A stretch of 64,000 bases of DNA from assembly GCF_002355735.1 (NCBI RefSeq), contig NZ_AP014879.1, forward strand, positions 2,232,001 through 2,296,000. The letters run 5' to 3'. The notes below the pieces were generated by a model. It had not been told where the DNA came from. It did not search any database and saw nothing but the letters and a program-made list of their open reading frames with translations. Position 1 is the first letter of the stretch; every line of letters begins with the position of its first letter. The stretch comes from Sulfuricaulis limicola. GTDB taxonomy: Bacteria > Pseudomonadota > Gammaproteobacteria > Acidiferrobacterales > Sulfurifustaceae. This document shows, piece by piece, positions 39,214 through 48,768 of this stretch. The position numbers were made by a program, and so were the translations under genes.

Positions 39214-39750
39214 ATGACCCACCGCAACATTGCTCCCTTGAGACTGGTTGTTCTTTTCATGCTGTCGCTGCTGGCGGCGACCGTGGCGCAGGCCGCCAGT
39301 CTGGATGAAGACGAGCCGATTCGCGTCGACGCCCGTTCCGTGGAGGCCAACGACAAGACCGGTGCGGTGGTTTACAGCGGCAACGTCGTGGTGGAACAGG
39401 GCCGCCTGTCCATCCAGGCGGATCGCATCGAAGTCATCACGCGCAAGGGCAAGACCGAACTCGTGCGCGCCACCGGCAAACCGGCCAAGCTGCGCCAGCG
39501 CGCCGAAACCGCGAACGCGGAAATACGCGCCGAGGCCGATCGCGTGGATTACCATGTCTCCCTGAAAAACGTCGACCTGATCGGCCACGTGTCGCTGCGG
39601 CGCGGCGATGACCTGTTCACCGCCGATGTGCTGCACTACGATCTGAACACGAAAAGTCTGAACGCCGCAGGTGGCGACAAGGGCGAAGGCCGCGTGCATG
39701 CCGTGATCCAGCCCAAACAGACCGCCGACGGACCCGCGCCCGGCCCCTGA
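39214..39750 (+). CDS. lptA: LPS transport periplasmic protein LptA
   Basis: 178 residues. Signal peptide (LRLVVLFMLSLLAATVAQAA), then the OstA-like jellyroll: PIRVDARSVEANDKTGAVVY, GNVVVEQGRLSIQADRIEV, RADRVDYHVS-type strand and HVSLRRGDDLFTAD. It forms the periplasmic bridge for LPS. Between lptC and lptB. Confidence 0.95.
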   Translation: MTHRNIAPLRLVVLFMLSLLAATVAQAASLDEDEPIRVDARSVEANDKTGAVVYSGNVVVEQGRLSIQADRIEVITRKGKTELVRATGKPAKLRQRAETANAEIRAEADRVDYHVSLKNVDLIGHVSLRRGDDLFTADVLHYDLNTKSLNAAGGDKGEGRVHAVIQPKQTADGPAPGP

Positions 39751-39756
39751 AAGCCC

Positions 39757-40557
39757 ATGGACGACAGACACCAGACGAAACATCCCCGCCACAAGCGCGC
39801 GCCGGTCGCGCCGACGGCACCGGGCGCGCCCGTGAGCATGCTCGTGGCCGAGGGGCTTACCAAGGAGTACCGCGGTCGCCAGGTGGTCAAGGACGTCTCC
39901 CTGGAAATCCGCAGCGGCGAGATTGTCGGTCTGCTGGGTCCGAACGGTGCCGGCAAAACCACCTGCTTCTATATGATCGTCGGGTTGATTCCGATGGACC
40001 ACGGAACCATCCGCCTGGACGGCGCCTCCATCGGCAATCTGCCGATGCACAAACGCGCGCGCCTGGGGCTGGGTTATCTGCCGCAGGAACCTTCGGTTTT
40101 CCGCAACCTGACGGTACATGACAACATCATGGCCATTCTCGAGACGCGTGCCGAGCTGCCGGACTCGGAACGCAAGCGCATCCTCGAGGAACTGATGCAC
40201 GACCTCAATATCACCGCGCGCCGCGACACGCTCGGGATCAGCCTGTCCGGCGGCGAGCGGCGGCGCGTGGAAATCGCGCGCGCGCTGGCGACCGCGCCGC
40301 GCTTCGTGCTGCTCGACGAGCCATTCGCCGGCGTCGACCCTATTTCCGTTCTGGAGATTCAGCAGCTGATCCGGCACCTGCAAAAGCGCGGGATCGGCGT
40401 GCTGATCACCGACCACAACGTGCGCGAGACCCTGAAGATTTGCGATCGCGCGTATATCCTGAGCGACGGCCGGCTGCTGACGGCCGGCACGCCTGACGAT
40501 ATCTTGTATAATGATGCCGTTAAAAAGGTTTACCTGGGCGAGGACTTTCGTCTTTGA
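39757..40557 (+). CDS. lptB: LPS export ABC transporter ATP-binding protein LptB
   Basis: 266 residues. Walker [17 protein letters not shown], signature [17 protein letters not shown], Walker [16 protein letters not shown], switch [11 protein letters not shown] 27-residue basic, Pro-rich N-terminal extension precedes the conserved [14 protein letters not shown]; an ATG at 39838 there is an equally possible start. Six bases after lptA. Confidence 0.96.
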   Translation: MDDRHQTKHPRHKRAPVAPTAPGAPVSMLVAEGLTKEYRGRQVVKDVSLEIRSGEIVGLLGPNGAGKTTCFYMIVGLIPMDHGTIRLDGASIGNLPMHKRARLGLGYLPQEPSVFRNLTVHDNIMAILETRAELPDSERKRILEELMHDLNITARRDTLGISLSGGERRRVEIARALATAPRFVLLDEPFAGVDPISVLEIQQLIRHLQKRGIGVLITDHNVRETLKICDRAYILSDGRLLTAGTPDDILYNDAVKKVYLGEDFRL

Positions 40558-40726
40558 GACGGGCAGCTTGTTCTTCGAATTAAAATCAAATTAAGTATAG
40601 CCGCTGTTCGAGGCCCTGCCTCACGGCGGAAATGGCCTTCCCTTCGGGAAAATGGACTAAACTCTAGGTAGACAACACGAACCCGCTCCCGGGGCGGACG
40701 GCTTATCAAAGAACTTTTTTGGCATT
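40558..40726. other. Gap before rpoN
   Basis: 169 bases without a gene. An AT-rich patch (AATTAAAATCAAATTAAGTA at 40579-40598) may hold a promoter, but I cannot define boxes. No terminator-like hairpin with T-run is visible after lptB. Confidence 0.35.
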
Positions 40727-42226
40727 ATGAAGCAGTCACTTGACCTTAAACTGGGTCAACATTTAACCATCACCCCCCAACTGCAGCAGGCCATCCGGCT
40801 GCTGCAGCTTTCTTCCATCGAACTGCAACAGGAAATCCAGGAAGCGCTCGAAAGCAACCCGTTGCTCGAGGAGAACGAGCGCGAAGACGAAACGCCGGAA
40901 GCCAAGAACGAGACCGAGCTTCCCGCCTCCGATACCGCCGACGCCAATGGCGAGGACAGCGGCGAGTCCTCCTACGATGAGGCCGAGGCGCTGCCCGCCA
41001 CCGACTCCGACACCGGCCCCGATGCGGACAGCGACGCCGACTGGGACGAGACTTTCGAACCCATGACGGCGCCCACCGCCAGCCGCTCCGCCTCCGACGA
41101 CGACTACCCCGACATCGACGCGCGCAACAGTCCGCCGCAGACGCTGCGTGACCATCTGTTGTGGCAGATGCAGATGACGCCGTTCTCGGACACCGACAAG
41201 CAGATCGCACTGGCCCTGATCGACGCCGTGAACGAGGACGGCTACCTCAGCTGCAAGCTCGAGGAAATCCAGCAGGCGCTGGGAAAAAATCATGCCATCG
41301 AGATGGATGAAATCGAGGCGGTATTGCACCAGATCCAGAACTTCGACCCGCTGGGCGTCGGCGCGCGCGACCTGGCCGAGTGCCTGCGCCTGCAGATGAA
41401 AGTGCTGCCGCCCGACCTGCCCGACCTGAAGGCGGCGACCGAACTTGCCACGCCGGTCAACCTCGCCCTGCTGGCAAGCCGGGATTACACCCAGCTGCGG
41501 CGCAATCTCAAGCTCACGGCGGAGGAATTGCAACAGGCGATAAGCCTCATCCAGGGCCTCAATCCGCGACCGGGCAATTCCGTCACCTCGTCACAGGCCG
41601 GTTACGTGGTGCCCGACATCGTCGTGCGGAAATTCCGCGGCGTGTGGCGCGCGGAACTGAATCCGGACGTGTCGCCGCGTCTGCGCATCAACCGCCAGTA
41701 CGAAAAAATGATTCACCGCGGCGATTCCAGCGCCGACAACCGCTACCTGCAGGACCAGCTGCAACAGGCGCGCTGGTTCATCAAGAGCCTCGCTTCCCGC
41801 AACGACACGCTGCTCAAGGTCGCGCGCACCATCGTGGACCGTCAGCGCGCCTTCTTCGAGCACGGCGCGGAGGCGATGAAACCGCTGGTGCTGCACGACG
41901 TCGCCGAGACCGTGAGCATGCACGAGTCCACCATCTCGCGCGTCACCACCAACAAGTACATGCTGACACCGCGCGGGATCTTCGAACTCAAGTATTTCTT
42001 TTCCAGCCATGTCACCACCGCGGATGGCGGCACCTGTTCGGCGACCGCGATCCGCTCGATCATCAAGAAACTGGTGGAGTGCGAAACGTCGACCAAGCCC
42101 ATCAGCGACAGCAAGATCGCCGAGATCCTGGCCGAGCAGGGCATCAACGTCGCCCGCCGCACCGTGGCCAAATACCGCGAGTCCATGAGCATCCCGCCTT
42201 CCAACCAGCGCAAGTCGCTGGTGTAA
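40727..42226 (+). CDS. rpoN: RNA polymerase sigma-54 factor
   Basis: 499 residues. Region I is Gln/Leu-rich (TPQLQQAIRLLQLSSIELQQ), followed by a long acidic linker (about 48-135), core-binding domain, HTH (HESTISRVTTNKYMLTPRG) and the RpoN box RRTVAKYRESMSIPPS. The following genes, hpf and ptsN in most relatives, are absent here; hprK comes next. Confidence 0.96.
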   Translation: MKQSLDLKLGQHLTITPQLQQAIRLLQLSSIELQQEIQEALESNPLLEENEREDETPEAKNETELPASDTADANGEDSGESSYDEAEALPATDSDTGPDADSDADWDETFEPMTAPTASRSASDDDYPDIDARNSPPQTLRDHLLWQMQMTPFSDTDKQIALALIDAVNEDGYLSCKLEEIQQALGKNHAIEMDEIEAVLHQIQNFDPLGVGARDLAECLRLQMKVLPPDLPDLKAATELATPVNLALLASRDYTQLRRNLKLTAEELQQAISLIQGLNPRPGNSVTSSQAGYVVPDIVVRKFRGVWRAELNPDVSPRLRINRQYEKMIHRGDSSADNRYLQDQLQQARWFIKSLASRNDTLLKVARTIVDRQRAFFEHGAEAMKPLVLHDVAETVSMHESTISRVTTNKYMLTPRGIFELKYFFSSHVTTADGGTCSATAIRSIIKKLVECETSTKPISDSKIAEILAEQGINVARRTVAKYRESMSIPPSNQRKSLV

Positions 42227-42350
42227 TCCTTCCGGCACCGTCCCGGCGGCGCCAAAACGCGGTTCATGCCGCGGGACATCGCACCAGTCCCGGCTCCCGA
42301 ACACGTTCCTGCCGATACCGTCAGGTCGCAACCGCGCGCAGGGGCGGCTC

Positions 42351-42378
42351 ATTCCATTAATGACAAACCTGTTACAAT
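42351..42378 (+). promoter_or_regulatory. Candidate extended -10 promoter before hprK
   Basis: TGTTACAAT at 42370-42378 is an extended -10 (TGn plus TACAAT); the -35 region (around 42351-42356) is poor. A start near 42385 would leave about 60 bases before the hprK TTG. The 221-base rpoN-hprK gap has no ORF. Confidence 0.35.
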
Positions 42379-42447
42379 GGCCACTGCCCTGCCCGTTCCG
42401 TCCGTGGCGCGCGCAGGAATCTTCCGTCACCTTACGAGGCCAGGCGC

Positions 42448-43530
42448 TTGCGGCGCAAACAACGCAAAAGAACCCCCCGCGCATCGACCGCGCTGAAATC
42501 CGGTCCGATCACCGATCCCAAAACCACGCCGGTGGTCACGGCGCAGGATCTTTTCGAGGCCGAATCAGGACCGCTCAAGTTCAAGTGGGTGTCCGGCGAG
42601 GCCGGCAAGAACCGGTTGCTCGAACCCACGACCGCGAAGTTCCCGGGCATGGCCCTGGTCGGCCATCTCAATTTCGTCCACCCCAACCGCATCCAGGTCA
42701 TCGGCGAGGCGGAGCTGGCCTATCTCGCCGGACTCGGCAAGGCCGAGCGCGAGGAGGCCGTGCACCGTCTTTTTACCTGTGAAAAAACCTCGGTCGTCAT
42801 CGTCGCCAACGACAAGAAACCTTCCCCCGATCTGGTCACCGCCGCCGACAAAACCGCGCTCGCGCTGTTTTCATCCCCGCTGCCAAGCCCGGTCGTGATC
42901 GATCACCTCCAGTATTACCTGACCCGGGCACTGGCGCCGCGCGTCACGGTGCACGGGGTGTATATGGAGGTCATGGGCATGGGCGTGCTGATCACCGGCG
43001 AATCCGGCATCGGCAAGAGCGAACTGGCGCTGGAACTGCTGTCGCGCAACCACCGCCTGATCGCGGACGATGCGGTGGAATTCGTGCGCGTCGGCCCGGA
43101 CGTGATCGTGGGCCAGTGCCCGACACTGCTGTCGGATTTCCTGGAGGTGCGTGGCCTGGGCATTCTCGACATACGCCTGATGTTTGGCGAAACCGCGGTG
43201 CGGCACAAGAAGAAACTGCATCTGATCGTGCGCCTGGAGTCCATCCAGCGCATGAAAATGAGCAAGATCGACCGCCTCCAGGCAACGCAGCTGACACGCT
43301 CCATTCTCGACGTGGAAATCCCCGAGGTCGCCCTGTTCGTCGGCCCCGGCCGCAACCTGGCGGTGCTGGTGGAAACCGCCACGCGCGCCTACATTCTGCG
43401 CATGTGGGGCTTCGATCCGCTGGAGGAATTCATGAAACGCCACCACGAGCACATGAACAACCACGTCGTGGTACCTGCGTCGGCGCCGGCGGGAGAGACG
43501 TTGCGCAAGGCACGCAACAAAGTGGACTAA
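42448..43530 (+). CDS. hprK: HPr kinase/phosphorylase
   Basis: 360 residues. The P-loop GESGIGKS (184-191) and the HPrK signature LSDFLEVRGLGILDIRLMFG are complete. It phosphorylates and dephosphorylates Ser46 of HPr. The start is a TTG at 42448, with ACGAGGC upstream; the N-terminal 25 residues are Arg/Lys-rich and unusual for the family, so a later start is possible. One base-pair junction to rapZ. Confidence 0.94.
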   Translation: MRRKQRKRTPRASTALKSGPITDPKTTPVVTAQDLFEAESGPLKFKWVSGEAGKNRLLEPTTAKFPGMALVGHLNFVHPNRIQVIGEAELAYLAGLGKAEREEAVHRLFTCEKTSVVIVANDKKPSPDLVTAADKTALALFSSPLPSPVVIDHLQYYLTRALAPRVTVHGVYMEVMGMGVLITGESGIGKSELALELLSRNHRLIADDAVEFVRVGPDVIVGQCPTLLSDFLEVRGLGILDIRLMFGETAVRHKKKLHLIVRLESIQRMKMSKIDRLQATQLTRSILDVEIPEVALFVGPGRNLAVLVETATRAYILRMWGFDPLEEFMKRHHEHMNNHVVVPASAPAGETLRKARNKVD

Positions 43531-44385
43531 ATGAGTTTCTTCATCGTCAGCGGTCTGTCCGGTTCCGGAAAAACCATCGCGCTCCAAGCGCTGGAAGACA
43601 TCGGCTTCTACTGCATCGACAACCTGCCGGCAGCGCTGCTGCCGCACTTCGCCGGCCTGGCCGCGGACATGCGCAACAACGCCATCCTGAACGTGGCCAT
43701 CGGTCTGGACGTGCGCAACCGCGTCTTTCTCGCCGAGCTGCCGCAAAGCCTGGAGGCGCTGCGCGCCCGTGGCATTCACTACCGCATCATTTTTCTCGAG
43801 GCCGAGGATTCCATCCTGGTCACGCGTTTCAAGGAGACGCGCCGCAAACACCCGATGCTGGACCACCAGACACCACTGGTCGAGGCGATCCGCGCGGAAA
43901 AGACGCTGCTCGAACCGCTGTCGTTCGACGCGGCGCTGCGCATCGACACCACCCGCACCACGCCGCATGAGCTGCGTTCGCAGGTACGCAATTTCGCGCG
44001 CGGCGAGGATACCGCGGGGCTGACGCTGCTGTTCGAGTCCTTCGGCTACAAGCACGGCACGCCGCTCGACGCCGACTACGTGTTCGACGTGCGCTGCCTG
44101 CCCAACCCCTACTGGCAAACCGAACTGCGCCAGTACACCGGGCTGGACGATCCGGTCGTGGGTTTCCTGGATAAACACGCCGACGTGCAGGAGATGTTCA
44201 GCGAAATATGCGGCTTTCTCGAAAAATGGCTGCCACGCTTCGAACGCGAAGACCGCACCTACCTGACCATCGCCATCGGTTGCACCGGCGGCCAGCATCG
44301 CTCGGTCTATCTGGTGCGGCGCCTGGCGGAACACTTTGCCAACAAGGGCCTGAAGACCCAGGTCCGCCACCGGGAACTGAAATAG
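43531..44385 (+). CDS. rapZ: RNase adapter protein RapZ
   Basis: 284 residues. N-terminal kinase-like domain with Walker A GLSGSGKT at 8-15 and the GFYCIDNLPAALL motif; C-terminal domain with YKHGTPLDADYVFDVRCLPNPYW and IGCTGGQHRSVYLVRRLAEH. In relatives it controls amino-sugar synthesis and binds small RNAs. Immediately follows hprK. Confidence 0.96.
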   Translation: MSFFIVSGLSGSGKTIALQALEDIGFYCIDNLPAALLPHFAGLAADMRNNAILNVAIGLDVRNRVFLAELPQSLEALRARGIHYRIIFLEAEDSILVTRFKETRRKHPMLDHQTPLVEAIRAEKTLLEPLSFDAALRIDTTRTTPHELRSQVRNFARGEDTAGLTLLFESFGYKHGTPLDADYVFDVRCLPNPYWQTELRQYTGLDDPVVGFLDKHADVQEMFSEICGFLEKWLPRFEREDRTYLTIAIGCTGGQHRSVYLVRRLAEHFANKGLKTQVRHRELK

Positions 44386-44390
44386 CCGGC

Positions 44391-44801
44391 ATGATCGGAT
44401 TACTCATACTCGCGGAAAAAAATCTGGGCACCGGCCTCATCGCCACGGTGGTGCACACGCTTGGCGGCCTTCCGCCGCAGCTCGAGGCGGCCGAGCTCGA
44501 TCACGCGGCGCCACCCGAGCAGATCGAGGTGCTATTGCGCCAGGGCCTGAAAAACGTGGACCGCGGCGATGGCGCGCTGATCCTGGCCGACGTGTACGGC
44601 GCCACCCACACGAACATCGCCTGCCGCCTGCTGGCGCGCGGGCACATCGAACTGATTACGGGCGTCAATCTTCCCATGCTGCTGAAGGTGCTCAATTACC
44701 GCCAGCTCAGGATGGACGATCTGATCGACAAGGCCCTGAGCGGTGGTTGCGGCGGTATCATATGCGCCGCCAATCCCTCGAAGATACAGGAAACGAAATA
44801 A
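44391..44801 (+). CDS. PTS EIIA-Man-family protein lacking the phospho-histidine
   Basis: 136 residues, mannose-family EIIA fold. The N-terminus reads MIGLLILAEKNLGTGLI (confirmed codon by codon), where active members have a T-H-G motif (as in MIGILLVTHG-type starts): the phospho-accepting His is Glu9 here. Later family motifs are intact: GDGALILADVYGATHTNIACRLL and ITGVNLPMLLKVL. It overlaps the HPr gene by one base. A His-less EIIA cannot be phosphorylated at the usual site, so it is probably regulatory, if active. Confidence 0.88.
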   Translation: MIGLLILAEKNLGTGLIATVVHTLGGLPPQLEAAELDHAAPPEQIEVLLRQGLKNVDRGDGALILADVYGATHTNIACRLLARGHIELITGVNLPMLLKVLNYRQLRMDDLIDKALSGGCGGIICAANPSKIQETK

Positions 44802-45070
44802 TGAATTGCCGCAAACTCATCATCATCAACAAGCTCGGGATGCACGCGCGCGCCTCCGCCAAGTTCGTCAGCCTGGCAGGGGAGTTCAGCGCCGAGATCA
44901 CGCTCAAGCGCAACGGCCAGCAGGTCAACGGCAAGAGCATCATGGGCATCATGATGCTGGCAGCTGCCAAGGGGGCGGAAATCGAACTCTGTGCCGATGG
45001 CAAGGACGAAAAAAAGGCCGTGGAGGCGCTGTCCGAACTGATCAGCAACCGCTTCGGTGAAGGCGAATAG
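44801..45070 (+). CDS. ptsH: Phosphocarrier protein HPr
   Basis: 89 residues. Active His15 in NKLGMHARASAKFV and regulatory Ser46 in NGKSIMGIMML are both present, so it can be a substrate of both EI and HprK. The ATG shares its first base with the preceding TAA. 44 bases before ptsI. Confidence 0.96.
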   Translation: MNCRKLIIINKLGMHARASAKFVSLAGEFSAEITLKRNGQQVNGKSIMGIMMLAAAKGAEIELCADGKDEKKAVEALSELISNRFGEGE

Positions 45071-45114
45071 ATGCAAATGAAGCCCCATTCCGCTTCGCTC
45101 GTTCCGGGATATCC

Positions 45115-46842
45115 ATGCTAGCCCTGCACGGCACCGGCGTCAGCGACGGTGTCGCCATCGGCAAGGCCTTCGTGCTACAGCGCGAACTGCCGGAAATCCC
45201 TGAATACGTCATCCCCCGCGAGTATATCGAAGAGGAAGTGGCGCGTTTCCAGCGCGCCGTGGAAGCCTCGCGCCGGCAATTGATGACCATCCGCGAACAT
45301 ATTCCCTCCAACGCACCGCCGGAGGCCACCAGCTTCCTGGACGCGCACTTGCTGATGCTCGACGACAAGATGATTTCGCAGGCACCGATCGAGGCCATCC
45401 GCAACCAGCAGTACAACGCCGAATGGGCGCTCAAGGCCCAGAGCGAGATCCTGAGCACGATCTTCGAGCAGATGGACGACCACTACCTGCGCAACAAGAA
45501 GACCGATGTCAATCAGGTCGTCAACCGTATTCAGCGCAACCTGCTGCAGCAGAACTACGACGAACACGAGAAAATAGCGGAAGGCGAGATCGTCGTCGCC
45601 GACGACCTGACGCCGGCCGACACGGTGATGCTCAAGCACAACCGCGTGCGCGCCTTCGTTACCAGCCTCGGCGGGCCCATTTCACATACCGCGATCCTGG
45701 CACGCAGCCTCGGCATTCCCGCGATCGTCGCCGCGCACAGCGCCTCGCGCTATGTCAGCTCCGGCGAGGAACTGATCGTCGACGGCAAGCGCGGAATGCT
45801 CATCATCGCGCCCGACCGCAGCATCGTCGACGAGTACCGCCGGCGGCAGAAGGACATCGCCCGCAAGAAGCGCGAGCTCAACCGCCTCCGGACCAGCCGC
45901 GCGATCACGCGCGACCGTCACCGTGTCGCCCTGCTGGCCAACATCGAGTTGCCCGCCGACGTGCGCGCCGCGGCGCAGGCCGGCGCCGACGGCATCGGCC
46001 TGTATCGCACCGAATTCCTGTTCATGAACCGGCCGGAACCGCCGAACGAGGAAGAACAGTTCCGCGCCTACACCAAGGTGATCAAGTCGCTGCCGGGCAA
46101 GCCGGTGACCATACGCACCCTGGATCTGGGTGCCGACAAGCAGGTCGACGGCGGGCGCGCCGGCACCGCCATCACGGTCAACCCGGCACTCGGCCTGCGC
46201 GCGGTGCGCCTGTGCCTGCACGACACGTCGCTTTTTCGCCCGCAACTGCGTGCCATCCTGCGCGCCTCGGCCTTCGGCAAGGTGCGCATGATGATTCCCA
46301 TGCTGTCCGGCCAGGAGGAGCTCTTTCAGGTGCTCGATCTGATCGAGGAGACCAAGAGCGACTTGAAGCGCGAGCGCATCAAATTCAACCCGAAAATTCC
46401 CCTCGGCGGCATGATCGAGGTGCCGGCGGCGGCGATCTCGGCAGACCTGTTCGCGTCCCACCTCGATTTTTTCTCCATCGGCACCAACGACCTGATTCAA
46501 TACACGCTCGCCATCGACCGCGTCGACGACGCCGTGAACTATCTCTACGATCCGCTGCACCCGTCGGTGCTGCGTTTGATATCCATCACCATCCAGGCCG
46601 GCAAACAGGCGCGCATTCCGGTGGCGATGTGCGGCGAAATGGCGGGCGACCCGCGCTACACGCAGTTGCTACTGGGGCTCGGTCTCTCCGAGTTCAGCAT
46701 GCATCCGGCCACGTTGCTGGAGGTCAAGAAGATCGTGCGCGGGGCCCACCTCGGCCAGCTCACGCGTTTCGCCAGGGACATCATGAAGCTGCGCGACACG
46801 CGCGAGATCCACGCGCGGGTGGAAAAACAAAGCCGGCATTGA
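45115..46842 (+). CDS. ptsI: Phosphoenolpyruvate-protein phosphotransferase (Enzyme I)
   Basis: 575 residues. Phospho-His191 in LGGPISHTAILARSLGIPA, the PEP-binding domain with FLFMNRPEPPNEEEQ and MCGEMAGDPRY. With HPr and HprK it forms a regulatory PTS; no sugar EIIB/EIIC is in the window. Confidence 0.96.
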   Translation: MLALHGTGVSDGVAIGKAFVLQRELPEIPEYVIPREYIEEEVARFQRAVEASRRQLMTIREHIPSNAPPEATSFLDAHLLMLDDKMISQAPIEAIRNQQYNAEWALKAQSEILSTIFEQMDDHYLRNKKTDVNQVVNRIQRNLLQQNYDEHEKIAEGEIVVADDLTPADTVMLKHNRVRAFVTSLGGPISHTAILARSLGIPAIVAAHSASRYVSSGEELIVDGKRGMLIIAPDRSIVDEYRRRQKDIARKKRELNRLRTSRAITRDRHRVALLANIELPADVRAAAQAGADGIGLYRTEFLFMNRPEPPNEEEQFRAYTKVIKSLPGKPVTIRTLDLGADKQVDGGRAGTAITVNPALGLRAVRLCLHDTSLFRPQLRAILRASAFGKVRMMIPMLSGQEELFQVLDLIEETKSDLKRERIKFNPKIPLGGMIEVPAAAISADLFASHLDFFSIGTNDLIQYTLAIDRVDDAVNYLYDPLHPSVLRLISITIQAGKQARIPVAMCGEMAGDPRYTQLLLGLGLSEFSMHPATLLEVKKIVRGAHLGQLTRFARDIMKLRDTREIHARVEKQSRH

Positions 46843-46850
46843 GCCGGCTT
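46830..46850 (+). terminator. Hairpin over the ptsI stop codon
   Basis: 8-bp stem AAGCCGGC/GCCGGCTT (46830-46837 with 46843-46850) whose loop contains the TGA. No T-run follows, so only a weak terminator candidate. Confidence 0.3.
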
Positions 46851-46878
46851 GTCGTGAGGCAGGGACTTCTGTTTTAAC

Positions 46879-47283
46879 TCAGCGGCGCAGGCCGTCCGGC
46901 AGGTGCGGGCCGATTTCGGTGGTCTGCGCCGGGTATACATACGCGAAGGCCGGCTGGCTGTCCTGCACGATCGCCACCAGGCCGCTGCGGTATTTGAGGC
47001 GGTTGGCGCTGAATCCTTCCGCGACCCGGGGCTGGAAGGTTTCCTTCAGCACCGACACGGCGGTGATCTTGCTCATGCGGAACGGCCGCCAGAACGGCGG
47101 CGGGCGTCCGGAGGCGGAATGACCGCGTGTCTGATAGCCGTCCATCACCAGCTCGCCGCGCTCGTCCGTGTACACCGCGTGCGGCTCCACGACGCGAATC
47201 TGGCGCTGGTCATGATAGCGGACGGCGATGCAGCGCTTTTCCTTGATCGCCTGGCTGATGAGTTGGATGGTATTGGGCAACAT
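46879..47283 (-). CDS. Stand-alone WYL domain protein
   Basis: 134 residues. Reads LPNTIQLISQAIKEKRCIAVRYHDQ then RVVEPHAVYTDERGELVMDGYQ and PFRMSKITAVSVL: the WYL-type ligand-binding pattern (Arg-Tyr, VEPHAV, GY-Q, FR-x-x-x-I). No N-terminal HTH is attached, unlike most WYL regulators, so it may bind a ligand or partner instead of DNA. ATG at 47283. Confidence 0.72.
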   Translation of the reverse strand: MLPNTIQLISQAIKEKRCIAVRYHDQRQIRVVEPHAVYTDERGELVMDGYQTRGHSASGRPPPFWRPFRMSKITAVSVLKETFQPRVAEGFSANRLKYRSGLVAIVQDSQPAFAYVYPAQTTEIGPHLPDGLRR

Positions 47284-47412
47284 TTTCCGTATTTTCCGTT
47301 TCCTTTTCACTACTAACAAATATGGCACAGCTCTGCGCCATGGCAATGGCGCCCGGATAAATGGCTGATTTTACGGCCCATGCGGCCGCTTGCCCGTGGC
47401 CGGGGCGGGATT

Positions 47413-48768
47413 TCAGACGAGGAACAGGGTGGCCAGGCCCAGGAAGATGAAAAACCCGCCGCTGTCGGTAATGGCGGTAATGAGTACACTCGAACCGCGC
47501 GCCGGGTCGCGCCCCAGTTTGAGACGCGTCAGCGGGATCAGCACCCCGGCACTGGCAGCCAGCATGAGGTTGAGGGTCATGGCGGCGGTCATGACGACTC
47601 CGAGAGAGATGTTGTGGTATAGCACATAGGCCATGATGCCGAGCAGCCCGCCCCATACCAGGCCGTTGACGAGACTCACGCGGATCTCCTTGGCGAACAA
47701 CGCGCGCATGCTGGTTTCGGAGAGCTGGCCGAGCGCGAGTGCGCGCACGATCATGGTGGTGGTCTGGTTGCCGGTATTGCCGCCGATGCCGGCGACGATG
47801 GGCATGAGCGAGGCGAGCGCCACCAGTTTTTCGATTGAATCTTCGAAGGCGCCGATGACGCGTGAAGCGATGATGGCGGTGACAAGATTGATGGCAACCC
47901 AGGTCCAGCGGTTGCGCACCGTCTGCCACACGCTGGCGAACATGTCTTCAGCCTCGCGCAGGCCCGCGCGGTCGAGGCGCTCGCGTTCGGCCTGTTCGCG
48001 CATCACATCCACCACGTCGTCCACGGTGATGCGCCCCAACAGATGGTTGTTTTCGTCCACCACCGGCGCCGAGATCAGGTTATAACGCTCGAACGCCGCC
48101 GCCACTTCCTTGTCCGGGGTCAGCACCGGAAACTTGATCACCTCGCGCTCCATCACCTGCGAGACACGCATCCACGCGTCGGAGGTGAGCAGCTTGGCCA
48201 CCGACAGTATTCCGACTACGCGGTCATCGCGGTCCACCACGAACAGCTGATTGGTATGCTCCGGCAGCTCTTCGCGCCGCCGCAGGTAGCGCAGCACGAC
48301 CTCGAGCGTGATGTTCTCGCGCACCGTGATGGCATCGACGTTCATCAGGCCGCCGGCAGTGTCCTCGGCGTAGGACAGCACGCTGTCCAGGCGCTGGCGG
48401 TCCTGCTTGTCCAGCGCGAACAGGATTTCCGCGATCACGTCGTCCGACAGCTCCGGGATGAGATCGGCGATGTCGTCGGTATCGAGGGCGCGAGCCGCTG
48501 CCGCCAGTGCCGCGCCATCCATCAGCTTGACCAGATCGCCGCGCACCGCCTCGGGCAACTCCAGAAGGACCTCGCCCATGTGCTGAATGTCCACTTGCGC
48601 CCAGACGGTGGCACGTGGCTCCGGGGGGAGTCCTTCGAGGATGCGGGCGATGTCCGCCGGGTGAAGGTCGGCCAGGATCCCGCGCACCTGCGCGGTATCA
48701 CCGGCCTCGAGCGCGGCCAGGACCTGCTTCAGGTGATCCGGTTTCTTGGGTTTGCGCGTCTTGCCCAT
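47413..48768 (-). CDS. mgtE: Magnesium transporter MgtE
   Basis: 451 residues. N-terminal helical sensor domain (1-130), CBS pair (about 135-255, with GGLMNVDAITVRENITLEVV) and five membrane segments with GNTGNQTTTMIVRALALGQ, the Mg2+-pore motif. Gate opens at low cytoplasmic Mg2+. Monocistronic. Confidence 0.95.
   Translation of the reverse strand: MGKTRKPKKPDHLKQVLAALEAGDTAQVRGILADLHPADIARILEGLPPEPRATVWAQVDIQHMGEVLLELPEAVRGDLVKLMDGAALAAAARALDTDDIADLIPELSDDVIAEILFALDKQDRQRLDSVLSYAEDTAGGLMNVDAITVRENITLEVVLRYLRRREELPEHTNQLFVVDRDDRVVGILSVAKLLTSDAWMRVSQVMEREVIKFPVLTPDKEVAAAFERYNLISAPVVDENNHLLGRITVDDVVDVMREQAERERLDRAGLREAEDMFASVWQTVRNRWTWVAINLVTAIIASRVIGAFEDSIEKLVALASLMPIVAGIGGNTGNQTTTMIVRALALGQLSETSMRALFAKEIRVSLVNGLVWGGLLGIMAYVLYHNISLGVVMTAAMTLNLMLAASAGVLIPLTRLKLGRDPARGSSVLITAITDSGGFFIFLGLATLFLV

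Noticed and set aside
42871-44370. 499-codon minus-strand frame
   Set aside because: Antisense of hprK and rapZ, whose P-loops and domains are intact.
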